From the NCBI GenBank assembly GCA_049890095.1, contig JBMHCD010000008.1, forward strand, positions 62,001-126,000: a DNA stretch of 64,000 nucleotides. Direction: 5' to 3'. Below, piece after piece: positions 6,660-15,810 of this stretch (position 1 is its first letter; every line of letters begins with the position of its first letter). The position numbers and the translations under genes are program-made. The stretch is from JABAYQ01 sp049890095 (GTDB lineage Bacteria > Bacteroidota > Bacteroidia > Flavobacteriales > UBA7312). The notes beneath the pieces are model-generated. The model made no database searches. It saw only the letters and a list, made by a program, of their open reading frames with translations, and was not told the origin of the DNA.

Positions 6660-8813
6660 TTACAAGTTATCTTTTATAAAATTGGTCATCAATTTATATA
6701 GATGCAATCTAGTATTTCCTCCATATATTCCATGGTTTTTGTCGGGATAAATAAATAAATCAAATTGTTTATTTGCTTTTACAAGAGCATTTACCATTTC
6801 ATATGTGTTTTGCACGTGCACATTGTCATCTCCTGTTCCATGAATTAATAAATAACTTCCCTTTAGAGAATCTACATGAAATATAGGAGAATTATCGTCG
6901 TAACCATCGCTATTTTCTTGAGGAGTTCTCATATATCGTTCGGTATATATATTATCGTAGTATCTCCAATTAGTTACTGGAGCAACGGCAATTGCCATTT
7001 TAAAATAATCCGCTCCTTTAGTTATCGCTAGAGAAGACATATATCCTCCATAACTCCATCCTTGGATACCGATTCTGTTGGAATCTACATAAGGTAAAGT
7101 TGCTAAATATTTGTTTGCTTCAATTTGATCAATGGTTTCGTATTTTCCAAGTTGTTGGTATGTCATTTTTTTAAACTCGGCTCCTCGGCCGCCAGTTCCT
7201 CTATTGTCTACGCAAACCACTATGTATCCATTCTGAGCAAGGTGTTGATACCAGAAATAGTTAAACCATCCCCAATTATTCATAACTTGTTGAGAGCCAG
7301 GCCCTCCGTATAAAAACATAAAAACAGGATATTTTTTATTTTTATCAAAATTAGATGGTTTTATCATCCATGCGTTCAACTCAATATTTTCTGAGGTTTT
7401 GAATGAAAAGAATTCTTTAGTGCTCAATTCATATTCTTGCATGCTTTTTTGTAAGTCTGAATTGTCTTCTAAAACTCTTATTTGTTTTCCTTTAGAATCA
7501 TTTATGGTAATAAACGGTGGTGTGTTGGCATCACTATGACTGTTAATAAAGTACTTCATTCCTTTACTAAAAACGGGATCGTTAACGCCTATTTTTTTGG
7601 AGATTTTTGTTTTTTCACTACCGTCAATATTTACATTGTAAATACTCCTGTTTATTGGTCCATCTTCTGTGCTGCTAAAAAATAGTTTATTGTCTACAGA
7701 TTTTCCATAATAATCAGTTACTTCAAAATTTCCAGAAGTTATTTTATGCATTTTTCCATCATTTAAAGAAACAAGATATAGGTGATTATAACCTGATTTT
7801 TCTGAAGTCCAGATGAAATGTGACTTATCGTCTAAAAATGTTGTGTTATCATGAATATCAATGTAATATTTGTCGCTTTCACTAAATAATACTTTTGATT
7901 GATTGCTATTCGTATTTATTAAACAGAAATCTAATTCGTTTTGTAAACGATTCATTCCAAATGCAAAAAGTTGATTGTTATTTTTAGTCCAACCCATTCT
8001 TGGTAAATATTCGTATTCTTTATCAAAACTTATTTTAGAGGTACGACCATTTTTTAGGTTATGGACATGAATGTTTACAGAAGAATTGTCTTCTCCAGCT
8101 TTTGGATACTTAAATATGTATTGAGAAGGGTATAATTCTTGTTTAAAAAAATCCATAGAAAACTGAACTACATTGCTTTCGTCAAACTTGTAGAATGCAA
8201 TTTTATCTCCTAATGGCGACCATGAAAAAGATTTTACCAAACCAAATTCTTCCTCGTATACCCAATCAGATAATCCATTAAGAATATGATTTATTTTACC
8301 GTCTTCAGTAATTTTCTTTGTGTTTCCAGAAGATAAATTTTTGACAAATAAATTATTATTGTATACATAAGCAATTTTATCTCCTTTAGGAGATAGACTA
8401 GCATACATGATTTTGTCATTGCTTACTTTTTCTATTTTTTTAGAATTTAAATCATAAACATAAAAAATGGATTTACTACTGTATCTATAAATGCTTTCGG
8501 TTTCAGTTGCAAAAATTATTTTTTGTTCATTTTCTGAAAACTCATAACTATCAATAATGATGTTTAGATCAGATGAACTAACAATTGAGTCGATTAGTTG
8601 GCCACTTTCAAAGCTATATTTGTTTAAAAACTGACCCTTTTCATTCTTATTAATTTTTGTAAAATGGATTCCATCATTCATAGATTTAAGACCATTTATG
8701 GTTTTTGGATAAAATTTATATTCTTTCCAAATGTTTTCTAATGTCACTTGTTTTTTTTGAGCACTAACAACAAAAGTGAAGCTAACAAAAAGAAATACGA
8801 ATATTTTTTTCAT
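6660..8813 (-). CDS. Dipeptidyl-peptidase IV-like S9 serine peptidase
   Basis: This 717-residue exported peptidase has a signal peptide (MKKIFVFLFVSFTFVVSAQ), then an N-terminal DPPIV beta-propeller with repeated SPLGDKIAFY-like blades. The C-terminal alpha/beta hydrolase domain has a nucleophile in GWSYGGY (Ser about 586), an aspartate in GTGDDNVH (about 661) and a histidine in DKNHGIYGG (about 693). The double-Glu motif DWVYEEEFG in the propeller is the substrate N-terminus anchor of true DPP-IV enzymes. It would release Xaa-Pro dipeptides in the periplasm. It lies upstream of the POT transporter and is divergent from the GlcD-like gene. Confidence 0.92.
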   Translation of the reverse strand: MKKIFVFLFVSFTFVVSAQKKQVTLENIWKEYKFYPKTINGLKSMNDGIHFTKINKNEKGQFLNKYSFESGQLIDSIVSSSDLNIIIDSYEFSENEQKIIFATETESIYRYSSKSIFYVYDLNSKKIEKVSNDKIMYASLSPKGDKIAYVYNNNLFVKNLSSGNTKKITEDGKINHILNGLSDWVYEEEFGLVKSFSWSPLGDKIAFYKFDESNVVQFSMDFFKQELYPSQYIFKYPKAGEDNSSVNIHVHNLKNGRTSKISFDKEYEYLPRMGWTKNNNQLFAFGMNRLQNELDFCLINTNSNQSKVLFSESDKYYIDIHDNTTFLDDKSHFIWTSEKSGYNHLYLVSLNDGKMHKITSGNFEVTDYYGKSVDNKLFFSSTEDGPINRSIYNVNIDGSEKTKISKKIGVNDPVFSKGMKYFINSHSDANTPPFITINDSKGKQIRVLEDNSDLQKSMQEYELSTKEFFSFKTSENIELNAWMIKPSNFDKNKKYPVFMFLYGGPGSQQVMNNWGWFNYFWYQHLAQNGYIVVCVDNRGTGGRGAEFKKMTYQQLGKYETIDQIEANKYLATLPYVDSNRIGIQGWSYGGYMSSLAITKGADYFKMAIAVAPVTNWRYYDNIYTERYMRTPQENSDGYDDNSPIFHVDSLKGSYLLIHGTGDDNVHVQNTYEMVNALVKANKQFDLFIYPDKNHGIYGGNTRLHLYKLMTNFIKDNL

Positions 8814-8849
8814 AATAATATAATAGTTAAATGTGATGCCTAAATTACT

Positions 8850-8857
8850 TAATTTTG
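8850..8857 (+). promoter_or_regulatory. -7 promoter box of the GlcD-like gene
   Basis: TAATTTTG matches TAnnTTTG perfectly, 15 bases before the ATG at 8873. Its last three bases form an in-frame TTG that could be mistaken for a start codon. Confidence 0.55.
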
Positions 8858-8872
8858 GACAAAATATATTTT

Positions 8873-10273
8873 ATGAGTTACAATAAATTGATTAGTAGTG
8901 ATTTGTCTTTTTTTCAGTCTTTTTTGAGTGCTGAAAATATTCTTAGTATAGAAAAAGAAATGGAAGATTATTCTCATGACTATACTGAAGATTTATCATT
9001 TTTTCCTGAATTGGTTTTAAAACCAAGTACAACGGAAGAAGTATCAAAGATTATTACTTATTGTAATCAACATAAAATACCTGTTACTCCTTGTGGAGCT
9101 CGTACTGGCTTGAGTGGAGGGTCTTTACCAGTTTGTGGTGGAATAGCTATGAGTATGGAGCGATTTGACACGATTATAGAAATTGACGAACGTAACTTGC
9201 AAGCAACCGTTGAGCCTGGAGTGATAAATCAGGTTTTTAGAGATGCGGTAGAACAAAAAGGCTTATTTTATCCTCCTGATCCAGCTAGTAAGGGTAGTTC
9301 ATTTTTAGGAGGTAATTTGGCAGAAAATTCTGGTGGTCCAAAAGCATTAAAGTATGGAGTTACAAAAGATTATGTGTTGAATTTGGAAGTAGTTTTGCCA
9401 ACAGGAGAAATTATTTGGACAGGAGCTAATGTGCTAAAAAACTCTACAGGATATAACTTAACTCAATTAATGGTTGGAAGCGAAGGAACTTTAGGAGTGA
9501 TAACAAAGATTGTTTTTAGATTAATACCCTTGCCAAAAAATGATGTCACAATGCTAGTTCCTTTTAAATCTACTGAGAAGGCATGTGAAGCTGTTTCGGC
9601 GGTTTTTAGAGCTGGTATTACTCCTTCGGCTTTAGAATTTATGGAAAGAGATGCCATTGATTGGGCTATTAAATTTTCTGATGAAAAACTACGTATTGAC
9701 TCCGAGGTTAAAGCTCATTTGTTAGTAGAGGTGGATGGAGATAATATGGATCATATTTTTAAAGAATGCGAAAAAATAGCTTCTGTAATGGAAGAATTCG
9801 ATTGTAGTGATATTTTGTTTGCCGACTCTGCTTTACAAAAAGAACAGCTTTGGAAATTAAGAAGAAGTGTAGGAGAGGCTGTAAAAAGTCATAGTATATA
9901 TAAAGAAGAAGATACGGTTGTTCCTAGAGCAGAACTACCAAAATTATTAAGTGGTGTTAAAACAATAGGAAAAAAATACGGATTTAGTTCAGTTTGTTAT
10001 GGTCATGCAGGTGATGGAAACCTTCATATCAATATCATAAAGGGCAATATGTCTGACGATGATTGGAATAATAAGTTGTCGGATGGAATTAGGGAAATTT
10101 TTGAATTAACTGTATCCTTAGGAGGAACTATTAGTGGTGAGCATGGTATAGGTTGGGTTCAAAAACCGTATATAGATATTGCTTTTAGTGAGAGAAACAT
10201 AGAAATACAAAAAGGAATAAAAAGGTTGTTTGACCCAAATAATATTCTTAATCCAGAAAAAATATTTAGTTAA
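8873..10273 (+). CDS. GlcD-type FAD-linked 2-hydroxyacid oxidase/dehydrogenase
   Basis: This 466-residue flavoprotein has an FAD_binding_4 (PCMH) domain with TPCGARTGLSGGSLP and NLAENSGGPKALKYG. An FAD-oxidase C-terminal domain follows, with GHAGDGNLHIN and GGTISGEHGIGW. This is the glycolate oxidase subunit D / D-lactate / D-2-hydroxyglutarate dehydrogenase family; the exact 2-hydroxyacid cannot be decided from sequence alone. There is no signal peptide, and no GlcE or GlcF partner lies nearby. I start at the ATG at 8873 because the upstream TTG belongs to the promoter box. Its stop overlaps the stop of the convergent giant gene by 8 bp. Confidence 0.88.
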   Translation: MSYNKLISSDLSFFQSFLSAENILSIEKEMEDYSHDYTEDLSFFPELVLKPSTTEEVSKIITYCNQHKIPVTPCGARTGLSGGSLPVCGGIAMSMERFDTIIEIDERNLQATVEPGVINQVFRDAVEQKGLFYPPDPASKGSSFLGGNLAENSGGPKALKYGVTKDYVLNLEVVLPTGEIIWTGANVLKNSTGYNLTQLMVGSEGTLGVITKIVFRLIPLPKNDVTMLVPFKSTEKACEAVSAVFRAGITPSALEFMERDAIDWAIKFSDEKLRIDSEVKAHLLVEVDGDNMDHIFKECEKIASVMEEFDCSDILFADSALQKEQLWKLRRSVGEAVKSHSIYKEEDTVVPRAELPKLLSGVKTIGKKYGFSSVCYGHAGDGNLHINIIKGNMSDDDWNNKLSDGIREIFELTVSLGGTISGEHGIGWVQKPYIDIAFSERNIEIQKGIKRLFDPNNILNPEKIFS

Positions 10274-13200
10274 CTATTATTTTTTGATAATAATTATCAA
10301 CTTTTCCTATCATTTCTACAAAATATACTCCTTTGCTAATTCCTTTAACATTGAATTTTTCTGAAATTTGATTATCAATATATCTAATATTTCTAGATTC
10401 AATAAGCCTATTTTTAGTATCGAAAATAAGTATTGTTTTAATTTTATCTCCTTGTGATTTGTGAAAAATTGTAAAATCACCATCGTTTGGATTTGGAAAC
10501 AAAATAATCGAATTTTTATCTAACTCTCCTATAGAACTACAATCAATAATTTGAATCTCAATAGAGTCAGTGCTGTAGCAATTATTTTCATCAACAGATG
10601 TAACAAAATAGGTCTGACTTCCAAGCATGTTTGAGCTCAATGTATAAGCTTCTCCCATGTATACATTATTCCAAACATAATTTTGCCCGCCACTAGCAGT
10701 TAAGGTGAACTCAACACCTCGACATATATTATTTCCGTCTTCTGAGTTGATAGCAATTGGGTCAACAGGGTTGAAAATTATTTCTATTTCATCGTTATAT
10801 TCACAGTTATTTTGATCCATCGCGGTTATAGTATAAGTATTATCCGAATTTACTTCTATTATATTTGAAGTTTCACCGGTATTCCATAAATAACTATCTA
10901 AGCCTGAAGGTGTTTGCAAAAATACTGTTGAGCCTTCGCAATACGTCTGATTGCCTGTATTTATACTAAAAGTATTTATAGATGGTATAACTATCGATTC
11001 AGTTTTACTACATCCGTCAGTATCAATTCCAGTAACCGAATAAGTGCCTGGTTCTTGAATAGTTAAATTTTGAGATTGACTTTGATCTTGCCATGTAAAA
11101 GACTCAAAATTCCCGTTTGCGGTTAAGGTAAGTTCATTGTACAAACATTCGTTATCAATGTTAATTTCTAGAGATTCTAAACTTCCGACCGTAGCTTCAA
11201 CTTCTACTAGGCTACTGGAACAATATTCTTGTACTTCCCAATTATAAAAATAATAGAAATATTCATCACCAGCAGTAGATTCTGTAATTGTGATATTATT
11301 ACCTACGCTAATGGGGTAATCTGTTACTTCATTATTTCTCCATAAACCTAAATTTTCGCCTTCAATTCCCAGAGTCATATTTTGAGCAATTGGAATGTTG
11401 AAGTCTAAGTTTACTGTATTTCCTCCAGCTACGACATTTGCAGTTTGATTTTCTATAGTAGTACCATCTGATAGCTTTAGAACAATGTCAATACTAAAAC
11501 TTTCTTCTGCATAGAGATATACGCTTTTTAGTATGGTATTGTCTGTAGAAGAAAAAACTTGTTGCCATTCAGCGTTTTCATGAAAACCACCATTTCCTAG
11601 TGAGTTTTGATCTGTTGGACCATCATTAAAAACAGATCCTAATTTACTTTCTTTCAAATAAAAGGTAGCAGTTGCATTAAGTTCTTGGGTGGTAAAATTT
11701 TCTCCTTCATTGATTAAGTTTAGTCCCTGAGGATCAGAGTACCAACTAACAATAGAATTTTCGTCGTTTGCAAAAGCAGTAAATTCAAAAGTAGAAGGCA
11801 AACAACTATATAGAGACTCTAGAGTGGGAGGTTCAGTAATATCAAGAGTAATTGATTGCGTTAGGGTATCACTGCCTATACCGTTGTATGCAATTAAGGT
11901 AATGTCGTAGGTTCCATCAGAAGAGTAATTATGATTTGGATTAGGACTATTAGAAGTAGAACCATCACCAAAATTCCATATTAAAGAATCATAGAAAGTA
12001 GAAAGGTTTTCAATTTGTATAGACCCTATGCATTCACTCACAATATTTGGATTAAAGGAAGCAACAGGAGGTACATTATAAGGCAATTCAGTTGTCCAAA
12101 CTCCTCTTCCATATGTAGCAGCAAATAATAAATTTGCTTGATAATTTATTTCCAATTCATTGACAATTACATTTGGCATTCCTTGATTAAAGCTTGTCCA
12201 CTGATTGGTAGTTGAATCAATATACCATACGCCAATATCTGTACCTAAAAATAATGTTTCGTCAGTAGAGTAGTACGTAATACAATTAGCTGGTAAATTA
12301 GGAAGGTTTTCAGAAATATTAGTCCAATTTTCTCCACCATTATTTGAATAAAATACTTTGTCTCCGTCTCCAAATCCTGTTAAGGTAATCCAAATTCTGT
12401 CTTTGTTTTCAGGATGAACCTCAATATCAGTAATATCTCTATTTGGTAAACTTGCACTTATACTTTGCCAATTATCACCACCATCATTGGTTTTATACAT
12501 ATCATTGCCTGTAGAAGTATATATTGTGTTTTGATCAGATGGAGATAATGCTACAACGTTAAGGTTAGATAAAAAATCAATTGAAATATTTTCCCAAGTT
12601 TCACCATAATCCAAACTTTCGTACAAAAAGTCGTAACCAATAACAATCCTGTTTGGATTGTTTTGATCAATTTTATATGGAGTGATCCAAGCACCATCAG
12701 AATCTGGAGCAATATTATTCCAGTTATTACCTCCATTTTCAGATTTTGAAATATCTCCATAATAAAGTTCTGCATACATTATGTCAGAGTCTGTAGGATC
12801 AATGGCACATTCCATACCATCTCCTCCGAGAACCGCATCCCAGTTTTCTGGGTTAGTTGCAAGTAAAGTTCCGTTATCTTGTGCACCTGCTAGCAAAAGA
12901 TTTGGGTTTGTTTGAGAAATACCTATTTTATAAAATTGTGAAATTTGAAGACCATCACTTATATCTGTCCACTGGTCACCATCATTTGGAGAATAGTAGA
13001 GTCCACCATCATTTGCAGAATATAATATACCAGTATTTTGATTGTAACGTAGCATATGTTGATCGGCGTGAACATAGCTAGAATTTTGTGCACCTGTCCA
13101 GTGGCTACTAAGTGACCAGTCTTGTCCACCATTTTCAGATTTCCAACAATTTACTCCACCTACAAAAACTAAATTTTCATTGATTGGAGAAATGGCTAAT

Positions 13201-14357
13201 GCGAGGTCATACCACCCTTGACCTCCTTCATCACTAGCATTTGCACTCCATCCTAATAAATTAGTTTCACCATCTTCATTGTCTGATTGTAACTCGAATG
13301 AAATACCTTGATTTGTTGATTTGTAAAGTGCTCCATATCCATCATCGTTAGCGCTAAATAAGATGTAAACTACATCTGGATTATCTGGTGTGACACCAAT
13401 TAAACCTCTATTCATTCCACTGTTAGGCAAGCCAGCATTTAAGCTCATATTTGTCCAACTAATTCCATTGTCAGTAGATTTATAAAACTTGCTGCTTCCA
13501 GTAGTTGCTGCATAAATTATATTAGGGTTATTTGGATGAAACTCCATTGAAACAAAATTTGGACCTTCTGAAACCTGTGTCCAATTTTCACCACCATCAG
13601 TTGATCGATAGGTTTCTCCGTAGCCAGATTTTCTTGTAGAAGCAATAAGAATATTTGTATTGTTTGGGTTTATAAGAATTCTGTTACCTCTATAAGCATA
13701 GTTTAACTGGAAAGACAAGCCAGTTGGATTCCAACTCTCTCCTCCATCAATAGATTTCATAACTCCGTATGCATAAGTATCTCCTGCGTCTCTGTCTCCA
13801 GTTATGATATACATAATGTTTGTATTAACAGGGTCTATTGCTATATCTGAAACGCCTAAGTTTGGTAAAAGATCAGTGTTTGAAGACCAGTTTAAACCAC
13901 CATCTGTAGATTTCCATAATCCTCCAGCAGGGGCTCCAGCCCACAAAATATTTGGATTGTTTGGATCAAATTCAATCACATTAACTCTACCTATTCCTCT
14001 TTTGTTGCCGTTAGATTGTAATGGTACGTCTATAGGGCCAAATGGATTCCAGTTTGCTTGAATGGAAGCACTACTTCTTTGTTGATATCTAATTTTATCC
14101 CATTCTTGATAAAGCATATGACTTGGGAAAATACCATCGCTATTAGTTCTTGTTTCAACAAATGATTGCCATCTCTTAAATGGTTTCCAACCCTTTCCTT
14201 TTTCAATCTCTTTATTATACCAAAATTCATCAAAACTTTCTATAGTTTCATGAATGTTATTATTAGAAGTCATCACATCATTTACCCATGTTTTAGTTTG
14301 AGAAAATCCATATTTTGTGAATGAAAAAAGAATTAAAGTGATGATAAATTTATGCAT
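10266..14357 (-). CDS. Giant T9SS-secreted Vps10/BNR-repeat protein with PKD domain
   Basis: From the ATG at 14357 this is a 1363-residue secreted protein with a signal peptide (MHKFIITLILFSFTKYGFSQ). The N-terminal 800 residues hold about eleven Asp-box (BNR) motifs of the form SxDxGxxW, such as STDGGLNWS, SIDGGESWN and SENGGQDWS. This is the Vps10/sortilin-type beta-propeller pattern. A PKD domain (NFGDGSTSNSPNPNHNY) follows, then several Ig-like CxGxxxxLTA modules. The C-terminus is a type A T9SS sorting domain (ILFPNPNDGDFTI, GVYFVEM). The final destination is the cell surface or medium; ligand and role are unknown. A TTG at 14384 lies inside the promoter-like GATCTTTG and is not used here. 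Confidence 0.85.
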   Translation of the reverse strand: MHKFIITLILFSFTKYGFSQTKTWVNDVMTSNNNIHETIESFDEFWYNKEIEKGKGWKPFKRWQSFVETRTNSDGIFPSHMLYQEWDKIRYQQRSSASIQANWNPFGPIDVPLQSNGNKRGIGRVNVIEFDPNNPNILWAGAPAGGLWKSTDGGLNWSSNTDLLPNLGVSDIAIDPVNTNIMYIITGDRDAGDTYAYGVMKSIDGGESWNPTGLSFQLNYAYRGNRILINPNNTNILIASTRKSGYGETYRSTDGGENWTQVSEGPNFVSMEFHPNNPNIIYAATTGSSKFYKSTDNGISWTNMSLNAGLPNSGMNRGLIGVTPDNPDVVYILFSANDDGYGALYKSTNQGISFELQSDNEDGETNLLGWSANASDEGGQGWYDLALAISPINENLVFVGGVNCWKSENGGQDWSLSSHWTGAQNSSYVHADQHMLRYNQNTGILYSANDGGLYYSPNDGDQWTDISDGLQISQFYKIGISQTNPNLLLAGAQDNGTLLATNPENWDAVLGGDGMECAIDPTDSDIMYAELYYGDISKSENGGNNWNNIAPDSDGAWITPYKIDQNNPNRIVIGYDFLYESLDYGETWENISIDFLSNLNVVALSPSDQNTIYTSTGNDMYKTNDGGDNWQSISASLPNRDITDIEVHPENKDRIWITLTGFGDGDKVFYSNNGGENWTNISENLPNLPANCITYYSTDETLFLGTDIGVWYIDSTTNQWTSFNQGMPNVIVNELEINYQANLLFAATYGRGVWTTELPYNVPPVASFNPNIVSECIGSIQIENLSTFYDSLIWNFGDGSTSNSPNPNHNYSSDGTYDITLIAYNGIGSDTLTQSITLDITEPPTLESLYSCLPSTFEFTAFANDENSIVSWYSDPQGLNLINEGENFTTQELNATATFYLKESKLGSVFNDGPTDQNSLGNGGFHENAEWQQVFSSTDNTILKSVYLYAEESFSIDIVLKLSDGTTIENQTANVVAGGNTVNLDFNIPIAQNMTLGIEGENLGLWRNNEVTDYPISVGNNITITESTAGDEYFYYFYNWEVQEYCSSSLVEVEATVGSLESLEINIDNECLYNELTLTANGNFESFTWQDQSQSQNLTIQEPGTYSVTGIDTDGCSKTESIVIPSINTFSINTGNQTYCEGSTVFLQTPSGLDSYLWNTGETSNIIEVNSDNTYTITAMDQNNCEYNDEIEIIFNPVDPIAINSEDGNNICRGVEFTLTASGGQNYVWNNVYMGEAYTLSSNMLGSQTYFVTSVDENNCYSTDSIEIQIIDCSSIGELDKNSIILFPNPNDGDFTIFHKSQGDKIKTILIFDTKNRLIESRNIRYIDNQISEKFNVKGISKGVYFVEMIGKVDNYYQKIIVN

Positions 14358-14381
14358 TTTTTTACTTTGAATTAAGAGGTA

Positions 14382-14389
14382 CAAAGATC
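14382..14389 (-). promoter_or_regulatory. Likely -7 box of the giant BNR gene
   Basis: The minus strand reads GATCTTTGTACC, one base off TAnnTTTG, 24 bases before the ATG at 14357. The flanking GTACC is common after this box in Flavobacteriales promoters, as far as I recall. Confidence 0.4.
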
Positions 14390-14437
14390 GTGATAATAAA
14401 ATAAATTTTTATCACATCTCGAATTTTATTTGTAATT

Positions 14438-15127
14438 CTAGTCTCTGTTACCGAGATACAAAAGTATGTAATAAGCTAATTGAGTAAGAGAAGATAATGC
14501 TGCTACTATATAGGTTCCGGCTGCCCACTTAAGTGCATCCTGAGCCATAAAATGATTTCTTTGTGTTGTTATATTTGAGCGTTTTAACCAAATTAGAGCT
14601 CTATTGCTTGCATCAAATTCTACTGGTAATGTAACAAGTGTAAATAGAGTTATTGCTGCTTGGAAAATAATAACGGTCAAAAGAGCCTTATCTAAGCCAA
14701 ACCATCCAAGTATACCAGCACCAAAAAACATCATTATAAAAATAAAGTTTAACATTTTACTGCTAAATGCAACAGCAGGAACAAGAGCGGAGCGCAATTG
14801 AAGCCAAGAGTACGCTGTGGCATGTTGTACGGCATGACCACATTCGTGTGCAGCTACTGCAGCCGCTGAAATAGTTGATTTGCTGTAAACTTCAGGACTT
14901 AGATTGATTGTTTTATCACTTGGATTATAGTGATCTGTTAGTCTTCCGGCCACAGAAACTATTTTCACATCTCTAATATTATGATCATCTAACATTTTTT
15001 GTGCAATATCTCTACCTGTCATACCATTTTGTAGTGGGACTTGAGAGTATTTTTTGAATTTGTTTTTTAGTCTTGAACTTACAGCCCAACCTACAATCAT
15101 GAAAAATATTAGTATTAACCAAATCAT
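14438..15127 (-). CDS. YugP-like membrane zinc metallopeptidase
   Basis: This 229-residue protein begins with a hydrophobic anchor (MIWLILIFFMIVGWAV). It then has a zinc site HECGH (His 94, Glu 95, His 98) inside AAVAAHECGHAVQHATAY. Two to three further hydrophobic helices follow. This matches the neutral zinc metallopeptidase 2 (YugP) family, whose physiological substrate is unknown. It has a well-formed promoter of its own and probably forms a single-gene transcription unit. Length and motif are normal for the family. Confidence 0.88.
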   Translation of the reverse strand: MIWLILIFFMIVGWAVSSRLKNKFKKYSQVPLQNGMTGRDIAQKMLDDHNIRDVKIVSVAGRLTDHYNPSDKTINLSPEVYSKSTISAAAVAAHECGHAVQHATAYSWLQLRSALVPAVAFSSKMLNFIFIMMFFGAGILGWFGLDKALLTVIIFQAAITLFTLVTLPVEFDASNRALIWLKRSNITTQRNHFMAQDALKWAAGTYIVAALSSLTQLAYYILLYLGNRD

Positions 15128-15152
15128 ATTATATAGTTTTTATTTTAAGGTA

Positions 15153-15181
15153 CAAATTTACGTATTCTAAATATGAAACAA
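15153..15181 (-). promoter_or_regulatory. Promoter of the YugP-like gene
   Basis: The minus strand has TTG at 15179-15181, an 18-bp spacer, and TAAATTTG at 15153-15160. Both elements match the Bacteroidota -33/-7 consensus. The ATG lies 25 bases downstream of the -7 box. Confidence 0.65.
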
Positions 15182-15182
15182 A

Positions 15183-15215
15183 AAAAAACGCATATTATTA
15201 TAATATGCGTTTTTT
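15183..15215. terminator. Intrinsic terminator after the small outer-membrane barrel gene
   Basis: CGCATATTA pairs with TAATATGCG around a 3-base loop, flanked by A-run and T-run on either side. On the minus strand it ends the barrel gene 20 bases after its stop. It touches the -33 element of the next gene's promoter. Confidence 0.8.
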
Positions 15216-15235
15216 ATATTTTGGTTAGTTAAAGT

Positions 15236-15658
15236 TTAGAATCTGTAAGCTAGACCTAAGTTTAATCTACCATTTCTTTCTTCGTTTTCATCTTCGTTTA
15301 AGTCAAACGTATAGTTTGGCTCTAAGTAGAAGTTGTTATATACAGAGAAACTGTAACCTGCTCCAAAACGGATGTTATCAGAAAAATCTTCAGTAGTAGT
15401 GTTTGCTGTCAAGTAGATAGACTCATTGTAGTTGTAACGAGCAAAAAGTCTTAAATCTTCGTCATCACCAGCTGGTAATGTAATACCTACAGTGTAAGTA
15501 TCGTTGATTGAATAACCAACACCAAAGTCAGTAAAGTCAGTTACTTCACTTGCTTCAAAGTTGTCGTTTGAAAAATCAATGTCTGCAAGAATCATTACTT
15601 GTGCAGATGCCATAAATCCTACTAAAGCAAATACGGCTGTGAAAAGTACTTTTTTCAT
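15236..15658 (-). CDS. Small outer-membrane beta-barrel protein
   Basis: This 140-residue protein has a signal peptide (MKKVLFTAVFALVGFMASAQ). Alternating polar/hydrophobic strands follow (YSINDTYTVGITLPAG, RLFARYNYNESIYLTA, FSVYNNFYLEPNYTF). It ends with an aromatic, LNLGLAYRF, the typical outer-membrane barrel signal. About eight short strands can be counted, consistent with an OmpW/PorT-like small barrel. Function is unknown. A promoter-like TTG-N21-CATATTTG precedes it and a strong terminator follows, which suggests a well-expressed single gene. Confidence 0.78.
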   Translation of the reverse strand: MKKVLFTAVFALVGFMASAQVMILADIDFSNDNFEASEVTDFTDFGVGYSINDTYTVGITLPAGDDEDLRLFARYNYNESIYLTANTTTEDFSDNIRFGAGYSFSVYNNFYLEPNYTFDLNEDENEERNGRLNLGLAYRF

Positions 15659-15693
15659 AATTTAAATTTTAAAATTAGTTAATTAATAAGTTG

Positions 15694-15725
15694 CAAATAT
15701 GATAAAAATTTAAATTCTATTACAA
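15694..15725 (-). promoter_or_regulatory. Promoter of the small barrel gene
   Basis: On the minus strand, TTG (15723-15725) and CATATTTG (15694-15701) are separated by 21 bp. The -7 box differs from TAnnTTTG at one base. The rest of the 152-bp gap up to hisS is AT-rich, with a GATATTTG (15786-15793) that may serve hisS. Confidence 0.5.
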
Positions 15726-15810
15726 TAAATTATATTTTTTTTCTAAATAGAGTAATTAATGTAGTTTATATAATGCTAGATTTTAGATATTTGCATTAAA
15801 CTTTATTTAG

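Noticed and set aside
12857..14061. Plus-strand reading frames inside the giant BNR gene
   Set aside because: They are antisense shadows of the repeats, without start signals or known motifs.
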